Below are positions 25,937-35,660 of a stretch of DNA of 63,604 bases, one piece after another. Location of the stretch: positions 1 to 63,604 of the forward strand of contig CAYGVJ010000008.1 in the NCBI GenBank assembly GCA_964353255.1. The letters run 5' to 3'. How positions within the stretch are numbered: the stretch's first letter is position 1; every line of letters starts with the position of its first letter. The stretch comes from VFZS01 sp964353255. Its GTDB lineage: Bacteria; Acidobacteriota; Terriglobia; Bryobacterales; Bryobacteraceae. The notes under the pieces are model-generated. The model had not been told where the DNA came from. It was given only the letters and a program-made list of their open reading frames with translations, and made no database searches. A program made the position numbers and the translations under genes.

Positions 25937-26562
25937 GGCAAATGCACGATGCCGCGCTGCAAGGCGGCCACCGCGGCCTGCGTCCGGTCGCTGACGTTGA
26001 GGCGGCTGAGGATGATGTTCACGTGCCATTTGACCGTAGCCTCGCTGATGCCCAGCGCGTCGCCGATCTCCCTGTTGCTGCGCCCCCGGACGATCAGCTC
26101 CAGCACTTCCAGTTCGCGGGCGCTCAGCTCCGAGCGCGGCGGCCGTTCCGCCAAGCTCCTGGAAACCGCGGCCGGGAGGAACTTCAAGCCCGCGTGGACC
26201 GTCCGGATGGCGTTGGCCAGCTCGTGGTGCGACATCGCTTTCAGGAGGTAGGCCTGGGCGCCCGCTTCCAGCGCGCGGTGGATGTCCTCGTCGCCGTCGT
26301 AGGTCGTCAGCACGATGAAGCGCAGCTTGGGGTGGGCCTTGCGGATGATGCGAATCGCCTCTGCCCCGCCCAAGCCGGGAAGCCGCAGATCCATCAGAAC
26401 GACATCGGCGGGCTGCCGGGAGCATATCTTGCAAGCCTCTTCCCCCGAGGCCGCCTCGGCGACCACCACCATGTCCGGCTGTAGGCCGATGATGGCCGCC
26501 AGCCCGAAGCGCACCACCGGGTGGTCATCGACGATGATGACACGTATCACGTGCTCGGACAT
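25933..26562 (-). CDS. NarL/LuxR-type response regulator
   Basis: This 209-residue regulator has a receiver domain (acidic pocket VDDHP at 11-15, phosphorylation site Asp58 in VVLMDLRLPG, Thr and Lys switch residues) and a C-terminal LuxR helix-turn-helix (ELSARELEVLELIVRGRSNREIGDALGISEATVKWHV). It precedes and overlaps the propeller kinase, its obvious partner. I chose the ATG at 26562 because a GTG 12 bases upstream adds only four residues before the receiver strand. It probably controls the operon reading away from it at 26679. Confidence 0.92.
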   Translation of the reverse strand: MSEHVIRVIIVDDHPVVRFGLAAIIGLQPDMVVVAEAASGEEACKICSRQPADVVLMDLRLPGLGGAEAIRIIRKAHPKLRFIVLTTYDGDEDIHRALEAGAQAYLLKAMSHHELANAIRTVHAGLKFLPAAVSRSLAERPPRSELSARELEVLELIVRGRSNREIGDALGISEATVKWHVNIILSRLNVSDRTQAAVAALQRGIVHLP

Positions 26563-26678
26563 GCCGTATCTCACATTCTAAACGGCTCCGTCGCCCCCCG
26601 CCCCCCCAACTTTCGATGGGTGACAGGCGCCCCGAGTCCGTTTACAATCTGGCCTAGTCGGTTCAGGAGGTAGCTTCC

Positions 26679-29600
26679 ATGAGACTGCTGCGTTCGACCA
26701 TCGGCATCTTTTTGTTAGTGCTGGCCGCCTTCGCCCAGAGCGACCGCGGAACCATCACCGGCACGGTGCTTGACCCGGCAGGCGCCGTCGTCCCGGCGGC
26801 GAAAGTCACTGCCAGGCACCTGGAAACCGGAACGGTGTCCGAGACCACCACCACCGGCACCGGGAATTACACCCTGCCGTCGCTGCCTGCGGGCCTCTAC
26901 GAAGTCAGCGTCGAGGCGGCCGGGTTCAAAAAAGCCACCCAGCAGCGCGTTCAGGTCCAGGTGGCCCAGACCGCGCGGGTCGATCTGACACTGGAAGTCG
27001 GGGCGCTCACGGAATCGGTCGTCGTGACCGCCTCCGTGCCTCTGCTGAGAACGGAGAACGCGGAACAAAGCATGAACGTCAGCGGGGACCGCATCAACTC
27101 GCTGCCTTTGAATTTCGGCGGCGGAGGCGGCGCCACAGGATCGATCCGCAACTGGTTGAGTTTCATTATCCTGGCGCCGGGCGTTTCGGGCACCACTGAA
27201 CGCGCGCCGGTCAACGGCGCTCCGGCCGGGGCCTTCAAGATCTACGTCGAAGGCCAGGATGTCACCAGCTCGAACGACACGGTCTGGACGAGCACGGTGG
27301 CCGCGGCGTCGGTGGAGACGATCGGCGAGTTCTCGATGCAGACGGCCAACTTTGCCGCGGAGTTCGGCCAGGTCCTGGGCGGAGTGTTAAACTTCACCAC
27401 CAAGTCGGGCGCCAACCAGTTCCACGGCAGCGGTTACGAGTACTTCACCAACGAGGCGCTCGACGCCCGCCGTCACTTCACCGGCGCCAAACCCATCAGC
27501 CGAAAACACGACTTCGGGTTCACGGTGGGCGGCCCGGTGACCATCCCTAAACTCTACAATGGCCGGGACAAGACGTTCTTCTTCTTCAACCTGGAGCTGT
27601 TTCGGAACAAGACCCGGTCCGCGGGGACCTGGATCAGCGTGCCCACGGCCGCCTATCGAAACGGCGACTTCAGCGCCGCGCTGACCGGACGCCAGCTCGG
27701 CACGGATCCGGCGGGACGGGCAATCATGGAAAACACGGTCTATGATCCGCGGAGCGACCGGACGGTGAACGCCTCCCTCGTTCGCGACCCGTATCCTGGG
27801 AACCTTGTCCCCAAGTCTTTCATGGACCCGGTCGCGCTGAAGATCCAGGCCCTCATTCCCAACCCCGATAATCCCGAGGTGATTAACAACTGGCAGCCGG
27901 ACACCGAGAATCACAGGTATCAATCCATCCCCAGCATCAAGATCGACCACAGCTTCAGCGACGCCATGAAGCTCTCCGGCTACTGGTCGGTCCAGAAGAC
28001 CGACCAGATCACCTCCCCGGATGGCCTGCCCGTTCCCATCACCTCGCGCCGCGACCAGAAGATTTACGGCCATACTGTGCGACTGAACCTCGACCGGACG
28101 ATCACCCCGCGGCTTCTGGTTCACCTGGGCGCCGGATATCTCCGCTTCCACAATCCCGACAGTTCGCCCCCCGGAGTCCTCCGCTACGATGCGGTCAAGG
28201 AACTCGGCTTTGCCGGCAGCGCGACCGATCCCGCGGGCTTCCCCTATATCACTGGCCTGAGCAGCAATCGGGGCGGATTCAGCCAGTATTCGATGGGGCC
28301 GGGCACGGCCGGTTTGTACTATAACGACAAACTGACCTCAGTGCTGAACGCCACATACATCCGAAACAACCACACTTACAAGCTCGGCGGCGAGTTCAAG
28401 CAGGAAGTCTGGGCCGACAACAATTTCTACGGCGCGCAGGGCCAACTGAACTTCAGCGCCGCCCAAACGGCCCTTCCCTATCTGCAAACTACGAGCGTCG
28501 GCGGTGGTTCCATCGGATTCGGATACGCCAGCTTTTTGCTCGGCCTGGTGAACACGGCCAACGTCAACGCCGTTAAGACTCTCCAATGGCGGAAGCAGGC
28601 CTGGAGCCTGTACGTCCAGGACTCCTGGAAGATCACCCGCCGGCTGACGCTCGACTACGGCCTGCGGTGGGACTACGCCGGCCAGGGTCACGAGCTGCAC
28701 TGGCGGACCAGCGAAGTGGGAATAAACACGCCCAACCCTTCGGCCGGCGGTCTGCCGGGCGGATTTGTGTACGAGGGTTACGGTCCGGGGCGCTGCAACT
28801 GCACGTTCGTCCAAGCCTATCCTTACGCCATTGGCCCGCGGCTGGGGATGGCCTACCAGATCGACCCCAAGACCGTGTTTCGCGCCGGCTGGGGCGTCAC
28901 CTACAGCGCACTGGCGAACTGGTGGTACGTCACCGGCGGCTCCTCGACCCTGGGGTTCTTCAACTCGGTGACCTGGACCACGGCGTTCGGGCAGCCGGCG
29001 GTGAGAGCGCAAGAGGGCCTCCATTACAACGTGGCCGATCTGTACACGGCGTCGCTGAATCCGGGAATCCGGCCCTCACCGGGCCAGTTGGACGTGCCGC
29101 CGGCCTGGGGCGCGCAAATGAACGATCCGAACGGAGGCCGCCCGGGGCGGGTCAACCAGTGGAACATCGCCGTGCAGCGCGAGATTGCCCGGAACCTATC
29201 GCTGGAAGCCGCTTATGTCGGCAACCGGGGTGTCTGGCTGGAGGCCAACGCTCTGGTCGCGATGAATGCGACCAACCCGGCCACGCTCCAGGCCCGCGGC
29301 CTGAGTCTCACAAACGCCGCCGACCGGCAGTTGCTCACTTCGACCATTGGCTCGGCCCTGGCGGCCTCGCGGGGCTTCAAAGCTCCGTACGCGGGGTATC
29401 CGAGCTGGGCCACGGTGGCACAGACCCTCCGGCCCTTCCCTCAATTCAACGACGGCCTGACAGTGCGCTGGGCGCCACTCGGTAGCAGTTGGTACGATTC
29501 TCTCCAGGTGAAGTTCACCAAGCGCTACTCCCATGGGCTTGACATGACCGCGGCGTTCACCTGGCAGAAAGAACTGGCCAGAGGCACCGGCGGCAATCCG

Positions 29601-30260
29601 GGCGCCGGCGGCGGCGGAATCAACGACGTGTTCAACCGCCAGAACCAGAAATCCCTCACCGGCAGCTCGCAACCGTTGATTCTGGTGATGGGCGTCAACT
29701 ATGAGACGCCGCGAGTCGGACCGAACCGGCTGGTTCGGCAGGCGCTCGGCGGTTGGACCTTCGGCGGGATTCTGCGATACTCGAGCGGATCGCTGATCGG
29801 GGTGCCCGGATCGCGGAACAACCTGGCGCAATTGAACTATCAGAACACGCGCTTCAACCGGGTTCCGGGCGAGCCTCTGTTCCTCAAGGATCCCAATTGC
29901 CACTGCATCGACCCGAACAAGGAGCTTGTTTTGAACCCGAAGGCCTGGTCGGATGCGGCGGCGGGAGAGTGGGGCTTCTCTGCGCCTTACTACAACGACT
30001 ACCGCTGGCAGCGCAGCGCCACGGAGCAGGCGAGCCTGGGCCGCTCTTTCCGCATCCGGGAGAGGATGTTCTTCCAGGTTCGGGCGGAATTCTTCAACCT
30101 GTTCAACCGGACCTTCCTGCCCGGCCCCTCCTCCGGCAACCCGTTGCAGACCCCGACTTACAGCTCACAAAGCGTACCCACGGGCGGCTTCGGATACATC
30201 AATGCAACCTCGACCAGCGGGCAGCGCAACGGCCAGCTCGTGGCGCGGTTCCAGTGGTGA
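26679..30260 (+). CDS. Oar-type TonB-dependent outer-membrane receptor
   Basis: This 1193-residue receptor has a signal peptide (residues 1-19), then a carboxypeptidase-regulatory-like beta domain (GTITGTVLDPAGAVVPAAKVTA ... GNYTLPSLPAGLYEVSVEAAGF), a plug region (about 110-230) and a 22-strand-type barrel ending in an aromatic residue (LVARFQW). This architecture is typical of Acidobacteriota receptors thought to import polysaccharide fragments or bind peptides. A strong ribosome site (CAGGAGG) precedes the ATG. It is followed by GH5-like and GH2 enzymes and lies divergently from a propeller two-component system, like a SusC of a utilisation locus, though no SusD is seen. Confidence 0.9.
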   Translation: MRLLRSTIGIFLLVLAAFAQSDRGTITGTVLDPAGAVVPAAKVTARHLETGTVSETTTTGTGNYTLPSLPAGLYEVSVEAAGFKKATQQRVQVQVAQTARVDLTLEVGALTESVVVTASVPLLRTENAEQSMNVSGDRINSLPLNFGGGGGATGSIRNWLSFIILAPGVSGTTERAPVNGAPAGAFKIYVEGQDVTSSNDTVWTSTVAAASVETIGEFSMQTANFAAEFGQVLGGVLNFTTKSGANQFHGSGYEYFTNEALDARRHFTGAKPISRKHDFGFTVGGPVTIPKLYNGRDKTFFFFNLELFRNKTRSAGTWISVPTAAYRNGDFSAALTGRQLGTDPAGRAIMENTVYDPRSDRTVNASLVRDPYPGNLVPKSFMDPVALKIQALIPNPDNPEVINNWQPDTENHRYQSIPSIKIDHSFSDAMKLSGYWSVQKTDQITSPDGLPVPITSRRDQKIYGHTVRLNLDRTITPRLLVHLGAGYLRFHNPDSSPPGVLRYDAVKELGFAGSATDPAGFPYITGLSSNRGGFSQYSMGPGTAGLYYNDKLTSVLNATYIRNNHTYKLGGEFKQEVWADNNFYGAQGQLNFSAAQTALPYLQTTSVGGGSIGFGYASFLLGLVNTANVNAVKTLQWRKQAWSLYVQDSWKITRRLTLDYGLRWDYAGQGHELHWRTSEVGINTPNPSAGGLPGGFVYEGYGPGRCNCTFVQAYPYAIGPRLGMAYQIDPKTVFRAGWGVTYSALANWWYVTGGSSTLGFFNSVTWTTAFGQPAVRAQEGLHYNVADLYTASLNPGIRPSPGQLDVPPAWGAQMNDPNGGRPGRVNQWNIAVQREIARNLSLEAAYVGNRGVWLEANALVAMNATNPATLQARGLSLTNAADRQLLTSTIGSALAASRGFKAPYAGYPSWATVAQTLRPFPQFNDGLTVRWAPLGSSWYDSLQVKFTKRYSHGLDMTAAFTWQKELARGTGGNPGAGGGGINDVFNRQNQKSLTGSSQPLILVMGVNYETPRVGPNRLVRQALGGWTFGGILRYSSGSLIGVPGSRNNLAQLNYQNTRFNRVPGEPLFLKDPNCHCIDPNKELVLNPKAWSDAAAGEWGFSAPYYNDYRWQRSATEQASLGRSFRIRERMFFQVRAEFFNLFNRTFLPGPSSGNPLQTPTYSSQSVPTGGFGYINATSTSGQRNGQLVARFQW

Positions 30261-30282
30261 GTATCACTGCCTGAGCCTGAGT

Positions 30283-32397
30283 ATGACACGCGGTCTGGGT
30301 TTTTGGATGGCAGCGCTGCTGCCATCCCTCCTGCTCGCCGGTGACCAATCGCAGTGGGATGACAGTCGGCTGAGGCCCTTCGCCATGAACCACCGCGAGA
30401 GCGCCTCCTCACTCGCGGATGTCTCCTTCCTGCTGGAGGCTCCAGCCGGCAAGAACGGGTTCATCCGCGTTCAGGGCGGTCATCTGGTGAAGCCCGATGG
30501 CCAGCGCCTCCGCCTCTGGGGGGTACACCTGACCGACTGGAGCAGAGGCTCGGTCATGCTTCCGTCAAAGGAAGACGCCCCCGTGTACGCGGGCGCTCTG
30601 GCGCGCTTCGGCGTGAACTGTGTCCGCCTGCATTTTCTCGACCTGGACGCGCCGCGGGGGATCATCGACCCAACTCGCAACGACAGCCGGGGATTCGATT
30701 TGCAGCAGCTCGACCGGTTGGACTTCCTGGTGGCCGAACTCAAGACGCGGGGCATCTACGTGGATCTGAATCTGAACGTCGGCCGTTCCTACAAGGCCGG
30801 CGACGGCGTCCGGGACCACGACAAAATCCGGTGGGCCAAGGGCCTGGTGGTGTTCGATCCGCGCCTGATCGAACTTCAGAAGGAATACGCCCGCCAGATT
30901 CTCACTCACTTCAACCCCTACACGAAGACCGAGTACCGCAACGAGCCGGCGGTGGCCATCGTGGAGCTGCTCAACGAGAACGGCCTGTATCTGGGATTCC
31001 GGGCGCCGACGCCCTACTACGACGAGGAACTCACCAGCCAGTACAATGCCTGGCTTCCGAAGAAGCTCAGTCCGGAGCAATTGAAGAATCTGCGCGCCGT
31101 CAGCGGCGCCGAAGGCGACAGCCCTATCCCTCGCCTCAAGGGACCGGAGGTGGCTTCCGCTTCCCAGGAGCGGTTCGCAACCGAAATGGCCTTCTACATG
31201 GAGACCGAGAATCGCTTCTTCCAGGACATGAGCACGTACCTGAAGCAAACCCTCGGTGTGAAATCGCCCGTCATCGGTACAGCCGACCACGGGCATTCGG
31301 GCAGCGCGTATCCTCTGCTCACCTCGCTGGCGGGCCTGGACATTGTGGACGGACACGTGTACTGGCAGCACCCCGGCTCGCGGGGGCCTCTCAATACGCC
31401 CATGGTGAACGATCCCCTCCACTCGACGGTCGTCCAGCTTTCGCGGACCGCGGTCGCGGGCAAACCCTATACCGTGAGCGAAATAAACCACCCGTTTCCT
31501 AACGAGTGGGCCAGCGAGGGCATCCCGATCATCGCCGCGTACGGGAGCTTCCAGGACTGGGACGCTATCATCCTGTACACCTTCGAGCCGAAGCGCACGC
31601 CGGACTGGAAGCCGTATGTGGGCGACCCGTTCGATATCTCGCTTGACCCGGTCAGGATGACGCAGCTTGCCAGCGGAGCGCTGACTTTCCTTCGCGGTGA
31701 TGTCCGCCCCGCCCGGAAGACCGTCCAGAGGACCTATTCGCCAGAACAGGTGCTGGAGAGCCGGCGGCTCCCCGCTTCTGAGCAGCCCTATTTCACGCCG
31801 GGTTTCCCGCTCTCCATCCCGCTTCGGCATGCGGTGCGCATTCGGTCCTTCGACGGACCGGCCACGGGGAAGTTCGCCGCAGCGGATGGCAATCCAATCG
31901 TGTCCGACACAACCGAACTAGCGTGGTACACCTCTCCGCAGAAGACCGGGCTGGTAACCGTGGAGACCGACCGGACACAGGCACTGATCGGATTCGTCCA
32001 GGCCAACCGAAAGGTCCTCAAGAACTTCTCGGCGGATGTCACCAACACGTTCGCCAGCATAGTGCTCACGGCCATGGATTCCAAACCGCTCTCCCAATCG
32101 GAAAAGATGCTGCTCACGGCCGGATCCCGCGTGGCGAACACAGGCATGAAGTGGGACGATTCGCGCACTAGGCTGGTGAACCAGGGTGGGCCGCCGTCAC
32201 TCATTGAGCCGGTGGCCGGGAGCATCCTCCTGCGGAATCTTCAGGGGGCCACCGAGGTGACTGCGGCGGCGTTGGACGGCGCCGGCCGCCTTATGCCAGA
32301 CTGGATTCGAGCTAAAAAGACCGCGGACGGATGGGTCCTCCCCCTCGGAGAACCCGCGACCACGTGGTATGTCATCACCGTCAAGCGGCGATCATAG
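30283..32397 (+). CDS. secreted GH5-like glycosidase
   Basis: This 704-residue exported enzyme (signal peptide MTRGLGFWMAALLPSLLLAG) is a clan GH-A TIM barrel. RLWGVHLTDW and NCVRLHFLD mark the early strands, Glu232 in VELLNENGLY is the candidate acid/base and Glu400 in TVSEINHPFPNEW the nucleophile. A C-terminal beta region includes FVQANRKVLKNF. It is a paralogue of the truncated enzyme at 10743, sharing the order of both motifs and the surrounding YTVSE-N-P pattern. It lies between the receptor and the GH2 gene and probably acts on the imported glycan. The substrate is unknown. Confidence 0.82.
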   Translation: MTRGLGFWMAALLPSLLLAGDQSQWDDSRLRPFAMNHRESASSLADVSFLLEAPAGKNGFIRVQGGHLVKPDGQRLRLWGVHLTDWSRGSVMLPSKEDAPVYAGALARFGVNCVRLHFLDLDAPRGIIDPTRNDSRGFDLQQLDRLDFLVAELKTRGIYVDLNLNVGRSYKAGDGVRDHDKIRWAKGLVVFDPRLIELQKEYARQILTHFNPYTKTEYRNEPAVAIVELLNENGLYLGFRAPTPYYDEELTSQYNAWLPKKLSPEQLKNLRAVSGAEGDSPIPRLKGPEVASASQERFATEMAFYMETENRFFQDMSTYLKQTLGVKSPVIGTADHGHSGSAYPLLTSLAGLDIVDGHVYWQHPGSRGPLNTPMVNDPLHSTVVQLSRTAVAGKPYTVSEINHPFPNEWASEGIPIIAAYGSFQDWDAIILYTFEPKRTPDWKPYVGDPFDISLDPVRMTQLASGALTFLRGDVRPARKTVQRTYSPEQVLESRRLPASEQPYFTPGFPLSIPLRHAVRIRSFDGPATGKFAAADGNPIVSDTTELAWYTSPQKTGLVTVETDRTQALIGFVQANRKVLKNFSADVTNTFASIVLTAMDSKPLSQSEKMLLTAGSRVANTGMKWDDSRTRLVNQGGPPSLIEPVAGSILLRNLQGATEVTAAALDGAGRLMPDWIRAKKTADGWVLPLGEPATTWYVITVKRRS

Positions 32398-32425
32398 TCG
32401 CACAGCCTACACTACTGGAGATCCT

Positions 32426-34978
32426 ATGACCGACGACACTGAACGGAAGGATTCTCTGAGCCGCCGCGGGGTGCTGGCTCGGGCAGTCGGCGCAGCCGGC
32501 CTCATATCGGCGCTGGAATCGGCGGGCCGCGCCGGGGCCCAGACGCGGCCTGCCGGCGAGCCGTCCCCGGCCAGAATCAGGGCGAGCTTCGACTTCGATT
32601 GGAAATTCAACCAGGGCGACGCCCCGGGCGCGCAGGACCCGGGCTTCCCGGATGCAGGCTGGAGAAGCCTGGACCTCCCGCACGACTGGAGCATCGAGGG
32701 GCCATACGGCGAGAAGGAGCCGACCGGGGGACAAGGGGGCTACCTGCCCACGGGCATCGGCTGGTACCGAAAACGATTCCGCCTGCCCGACAGCCACAAG
32801 GGCCGAAAGGTCTTGATTGAATTTGACGGCGTCTATGAGAACAGCGAGGTGTGGATCAACGGCCAATACCTCGGCAAGCGGCCGTTCGGATACATCAGCT
32901 TCTGGTACGACCTCACCCCGCACGTCAACTTCGGCGCGCGCGAGAACGTGCTCGCGGTCAAGGTGGACAACTCCCACCAGCCCAACTCGCGCTGGTACTC
33001 GGGCTCGGGCATCTACCGGCACACCTGGCTGACGGTCACCAACAGGATCCACGTTGCTCAGTGGGGCACGTTCGTCACAACGCCCCAAGTCTCGGCGAAG
33101 GTTTCGACCGTGCAGGTCAAGACCAGGATCGTCAACGAAGGGAAAGCTTCCGCCCGGTGCACGCTGGCCACAAGCGTCCTCGACCGGGATGGGAGAGTGG
33201 TCGAGACGACGGAGTCCAGCCAGGACGTCGCGGCGAACGGCGCATACGAGTTCCTCCAGCAGATGAAGGTGGAACAGCCCAGCTTGTGGTCGGTAGAGAA
33301 CCCCTATCTCTACAAAGTCCGCAGCACGGTGCGCGAGCAGGGCGTGGTGGTGGACGAGTGCGACACGCCGTGCGGAATCCGCGAGGCCGTCTTCGACGCC
33401 GACAAAGGCTTCCTGCTCAACGGCGTGCGCGTCAAGATCAACGGCGTTTGCCTGCATCATGACGCCGGTGGCGTGGGAGCCGCGGTGCCGGAGCGTGTTT
33501 GGGAGCGCCGTCTGGAGATCCTGAGGGCGATGGGGTGCAACGGGATTCGCACCGCCCACAATCCGCCGGCGCCCGAATTCCTGGACCTCTGCGACAGGCT
33601 GGGCTTCCTGGTGATGGACGAAGCCTTCGACGAGTGGAAGGTCCCCAAGGGCCAGATCGGTCGCTACGGATATGCCCTGTACTTCGACGAGTGGTACGAG
33701 CGAGACGTGACCAGCTTCGTGCAGCGCGACCGGAACCATCCTTCGGTGGTGCTGTGGAGCGCAGGCAACGAGGTGGGCGACCAGTCCGCTCCCAACGGTG
33801 CGGAGACGCTCAGGAAGCTGCTCACGGTCTTACACCGGGAAGACCCCACACGGCTGGTGACCGTGGGCTGCGACCGGATCGAGTCGGAACCTCTTTCAAA
33901 CAGAGTCCGGCCCGAGTTCCTGGCCTTGCTGGACGTGGTCGGCTACAACTATGTGGACCGCTGGCGCGACCGGGCGGAGAAGTACTACAGCATCGACCGT
34001 CACGCCTTCCCGCAGCGGCGGGTGTTGGGAACGGAAAGCATCGGCATGGGCGGGCCGCGGGGCGACTACCGGGGGCTCTTTCCGAGAGCGCCGGGAGGAC
34101 CGGGCGGCGACATGTTCGGCATTCGCGGCGGCCGCAACATCGTCGCGGAGCAACTCTGGAGGTTCGTCAGCACTTACGACTACGTCGCCGGCGACCACAT
34201 GTGGACGGGGATCGACTACCTGGGCGAATCCAGGTGGCCCGGCAAGGGCGCTGGGTCGGGAGTCCTGGATACGTGCGGCTTCCCGAAGGACGGCTACTAC
34301 TTCTACCAGAGCCAGTGGACCGCCCAGCCGATGCTGCATCTGTTCCCGCACTGGAACTGGAAGGGCCGAGAGGGACAGTTCATACCGGTTGTCTGCTACA
34401 CCAACTGCGACACGGTGGAACTGTTCATCAACGGCAAGTCCGCCGGGGTCCAGGGCTACACCTTCCCGCGGCCAGGGATGGAAGAGAGATACGGCAACTA
34501 CCCGCCTCGGGCTCGAACCCCGCGGACCACAGGTGATCTCCACCTCACCTGGACCATTCCGTACGAGCCCGGCACGCTGCGAGCCGTCGGCACCAAGGAC
34601 GGCAAGCCGGTCCTCACCGTGGAAGTCAGCACCGCTGGAGAGGCGGCGGCCCTCGCGCTGTCCGTGGACCGAGACAGCCTTGCCGCGGATCGCCGGGACG
34701 TGGCGCACGTCACGGTCAGGATCGTGGACGCCCAGGGCCGGATGGTGCCGGATGCCGCCAGCGACGTCGCCTTCGAGATTCAAGGCGAAGGCAGGCTCAT
34801 CGGCGTGGACAACGGGAATCTGAGCAGTCACGAAGATTACAAGGCCAGCCGCAGGCAGGTTTTCAACGGGATGTGCCTGGCGATCGTTCAATCCACCGCC
34901 AAGCCCGGCCAGATCAGGGTAGCGGCGAGTTCGCCCGGGCTCAAGGCGGCGAGTCTCACGATCACCACCAATGAATAG
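32426..34978 (+). CDS. Tat-exported GH2 beta-galactosidase-like enzyme
   Basis: This 850-residue enzyme carries a twin-arginine signal (SRRGVLARAVGAAG). The GH2 order is clear: sugar-binding domain (SFDFDWKFNQGD, GWYRKRFRLPD, SEVWINGQYLGKRPFGY), immunoglobulin-like domain, TIM barrel with acid/base Glu449 in SAGNEVGDQS and nucleophile Glu537 in GTESIGMGGPR, and two C-terminal beta domains, including DUF4982-like and Big-type folds. GH2 members cleave beta-galactosides, mannosides or glucuronides; which one is not fixed by these motifs. Start at ATG 32426 after GGAG. Last gene of the putative glycan operon. Confidence 0.88.
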   Translation: MTDDTERKDSLSRRGVLARAVGAAGLISALESAGRAGAQTRPAGEPSPARIRASFDFDWKFNQGDAPGAQDPGFPDAGWRSLDLPHDWSIEGPYGEKEPTGGQGGYLPTGIGWYRKRFRLPDSHKGRKVLIEFDGVYENSEVWINGQYLGKRPFGYISFWYDLTPHVNFGARENVLAVKVDNSHQPNSRWYSGSGIYRHTWLTVTNRIHVAQWGTFVTTPQVSAKVSTVQVKTRIVNEGKASARCTLATSVLDRDGRVVETTESSQDVAANGAYEFLQQMKVEQPSLWSVENPYLYKVRSTVREQGVVVDECDTPCGIREAVFDADKGFLLNGVRVKINGVCLHHDAGGVGAAVPERVWERRLEILRAMGCNGIRTAHNPPAPEFLDLCDRLGFLVMDEAFDEWKVPKGQIGRYGYALYFDEWYERDVTSFVQRDRNHPSVVLWSAGNEVGDQSAPNGAETLRKLLTVLHREDPTRLVTVGCDRIESEPLSNRVRPEFLALLDVVGYNYVDRWRDRAEKYYSIDRHAFPQRRVLGTESIGMGGPRGDYRGLFPRAPGGPGGDMFGIRGGRNIVAEQLWRFVSTYDYVAGDHMWTGIDYLGESRWPGKGAGSGVLDTCGFPKDGYYFYQSQWTAQPMLHLFPHWNWKGREGQFIPVVCYTNCDTVELFINGKSAGVQGYTFPRPGMEERYGNYPPRARTPRTTGDLHLTWTIPYEPGTLRAVGTKDGKPVLTVEVSTAGEAAALALSVDRDSLAADRRDVAHVTVRIVDAQGRMVPDAASDVAFEIQGEGRLIGVDNGNLSSHEDYKASRRQVFNGMCLAIVQSTAKPGQIRVAASSPGLKAASLTITTNE

Positions 34979-35075
34979 AAACAGACTGACTGTATACGCT
35001 TTGCTGCTGTTGTCCGCGACCGCCGCGCGTGCCGCCAAAGCCGGAAAGCCGGAAAGCCGGGACAGTACACTCAAT
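34971..35075 (+). pseudogene. truncated 5' end of a secreted-protein gene
   Basis: An ATG overlapping the GH2 stop begins a convincing signal peptide (NRLTVYALLLLSATAARA) followed by AKAGKPESRDS. The coding signal then ends: beyond about 35065 the frame only runs antisense to the Doc toxin gene. A short GCCGGAAA tandem repeat sits at the break. It looks like the remaining start of the next operon gene, replaced by the toxin-antitoxin module. Confidence 0.45.
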
Positions 35076-35484
35076 ACACCCTTTCGGGAGCGCTGGCGGA
35101 CTTCGGAACCGGGGTCGGGATCGCATGCCGCCGGAGCCATTTCTCCAGTTCCGCAAATCGGAAGCAACCGCCCTCATACAGGCTCATCAGGAACTCGTAG
35201 GCGGGCCGGTCGTCGAAATCCAAGCGGTGGCCGTTCACCCGAAGAAAAGCTGCCGTCACCGTGATGGCCACGCGCTTGTTGCCGTCCACGAAAGGATGGT
35301 TCTGGGAGAGGCTCTCCCAGAGCGCAGCAGCCTGCTGAATCAGGTCCGAGTAATACCCACTTTGAGGACGCGCCAGAGCGGACTCCAAAGCTGCGCGATC
35401 GCGTAGTCCCGGCGAGCCGCCGAATCGCGCGACCAAGCGCGCATGTGCCGCCACGACCTCCTCAATGTTCGGGTAGTAGGTCAC
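35071..35484 (-). CDS. doc: Doc (death-on-curing) Fic-family toxin
   Basis: This 137-residue toxin has the Fic core motif HPFVDGNKR (His63 to Arg71). Doc toxins phosphorylate elongation factor Tu in known cases, so inhibition of translation is the expected effect. The preceding YYPNIEEVVAAHARLV and GLRDRAALESALARPQ segments are characteristic. The GTG start overlaps the stop of the small upstream gene (GTGA), typical of an antitoxin-toxin operon. The pair sits in an apparently damaged secreted-protein gene. Confidence 0.9.
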   Translation of the reverse strand: MTYYPNIEEVVAAHARLVARFGGSPGLRDRAALESALARPQSGYYSDLIQQAAALWESLSQNHPFVDGNKRVAITVTAAFLRVNGHRLDFDDRPAYEFLMSLYEGGCFRFAELEKWLRRHAIPTPVPKSASAPERVY

Positions 35485-35660
35485 TGGGCGAGGCGGCGCA
35501 GAAGATCCGGATGTTCGTCCATGAACTCATTGACGGCCACCAGGAAGGGGCTGTCCGGAGAGCCTGTCCTCCGCTTCAGAAAATCGATGAATTCCCGGAC
35601 CGCAGCCTGCTCCTCTGGCGTCAAAGCGTTCACGAGTTCGGCCAAGGCCTGAAGTGGCAT
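35481..35660 (-). CDS. 58-residue antitoxin partner of Doc
   Basis: An ATG at 35660 starts a 58-residue frame: MPLQALAELVNAL, then TPEEQAAVREFIDFLKRR and a tail ending DLLRRLAQ. The central helix resembles DUF2281-type antitoxins (EKQ-EVLDFIEFLK pattern). Its stop overlaps the Doc start. I infer that it binds and blocks Doc; the sequence does not show a DNA-binding domain, so autoregulation is uncertain. Confidence 0.75.
   Translation of the reverse strand: MPLQALAELVNALTPEEQAAVREFIDFLKRRTGSPDSPFLVAVNEFMDEHPDLLRRLAQ

Noticed and set aside
25937..26434. Upstream extension of the propeller kinase
   Set aside because: The Arg/Pro/Gly-rich sequence is a shadow of the response regulator gene; the GTGA overlap gives a natural start at 25936.
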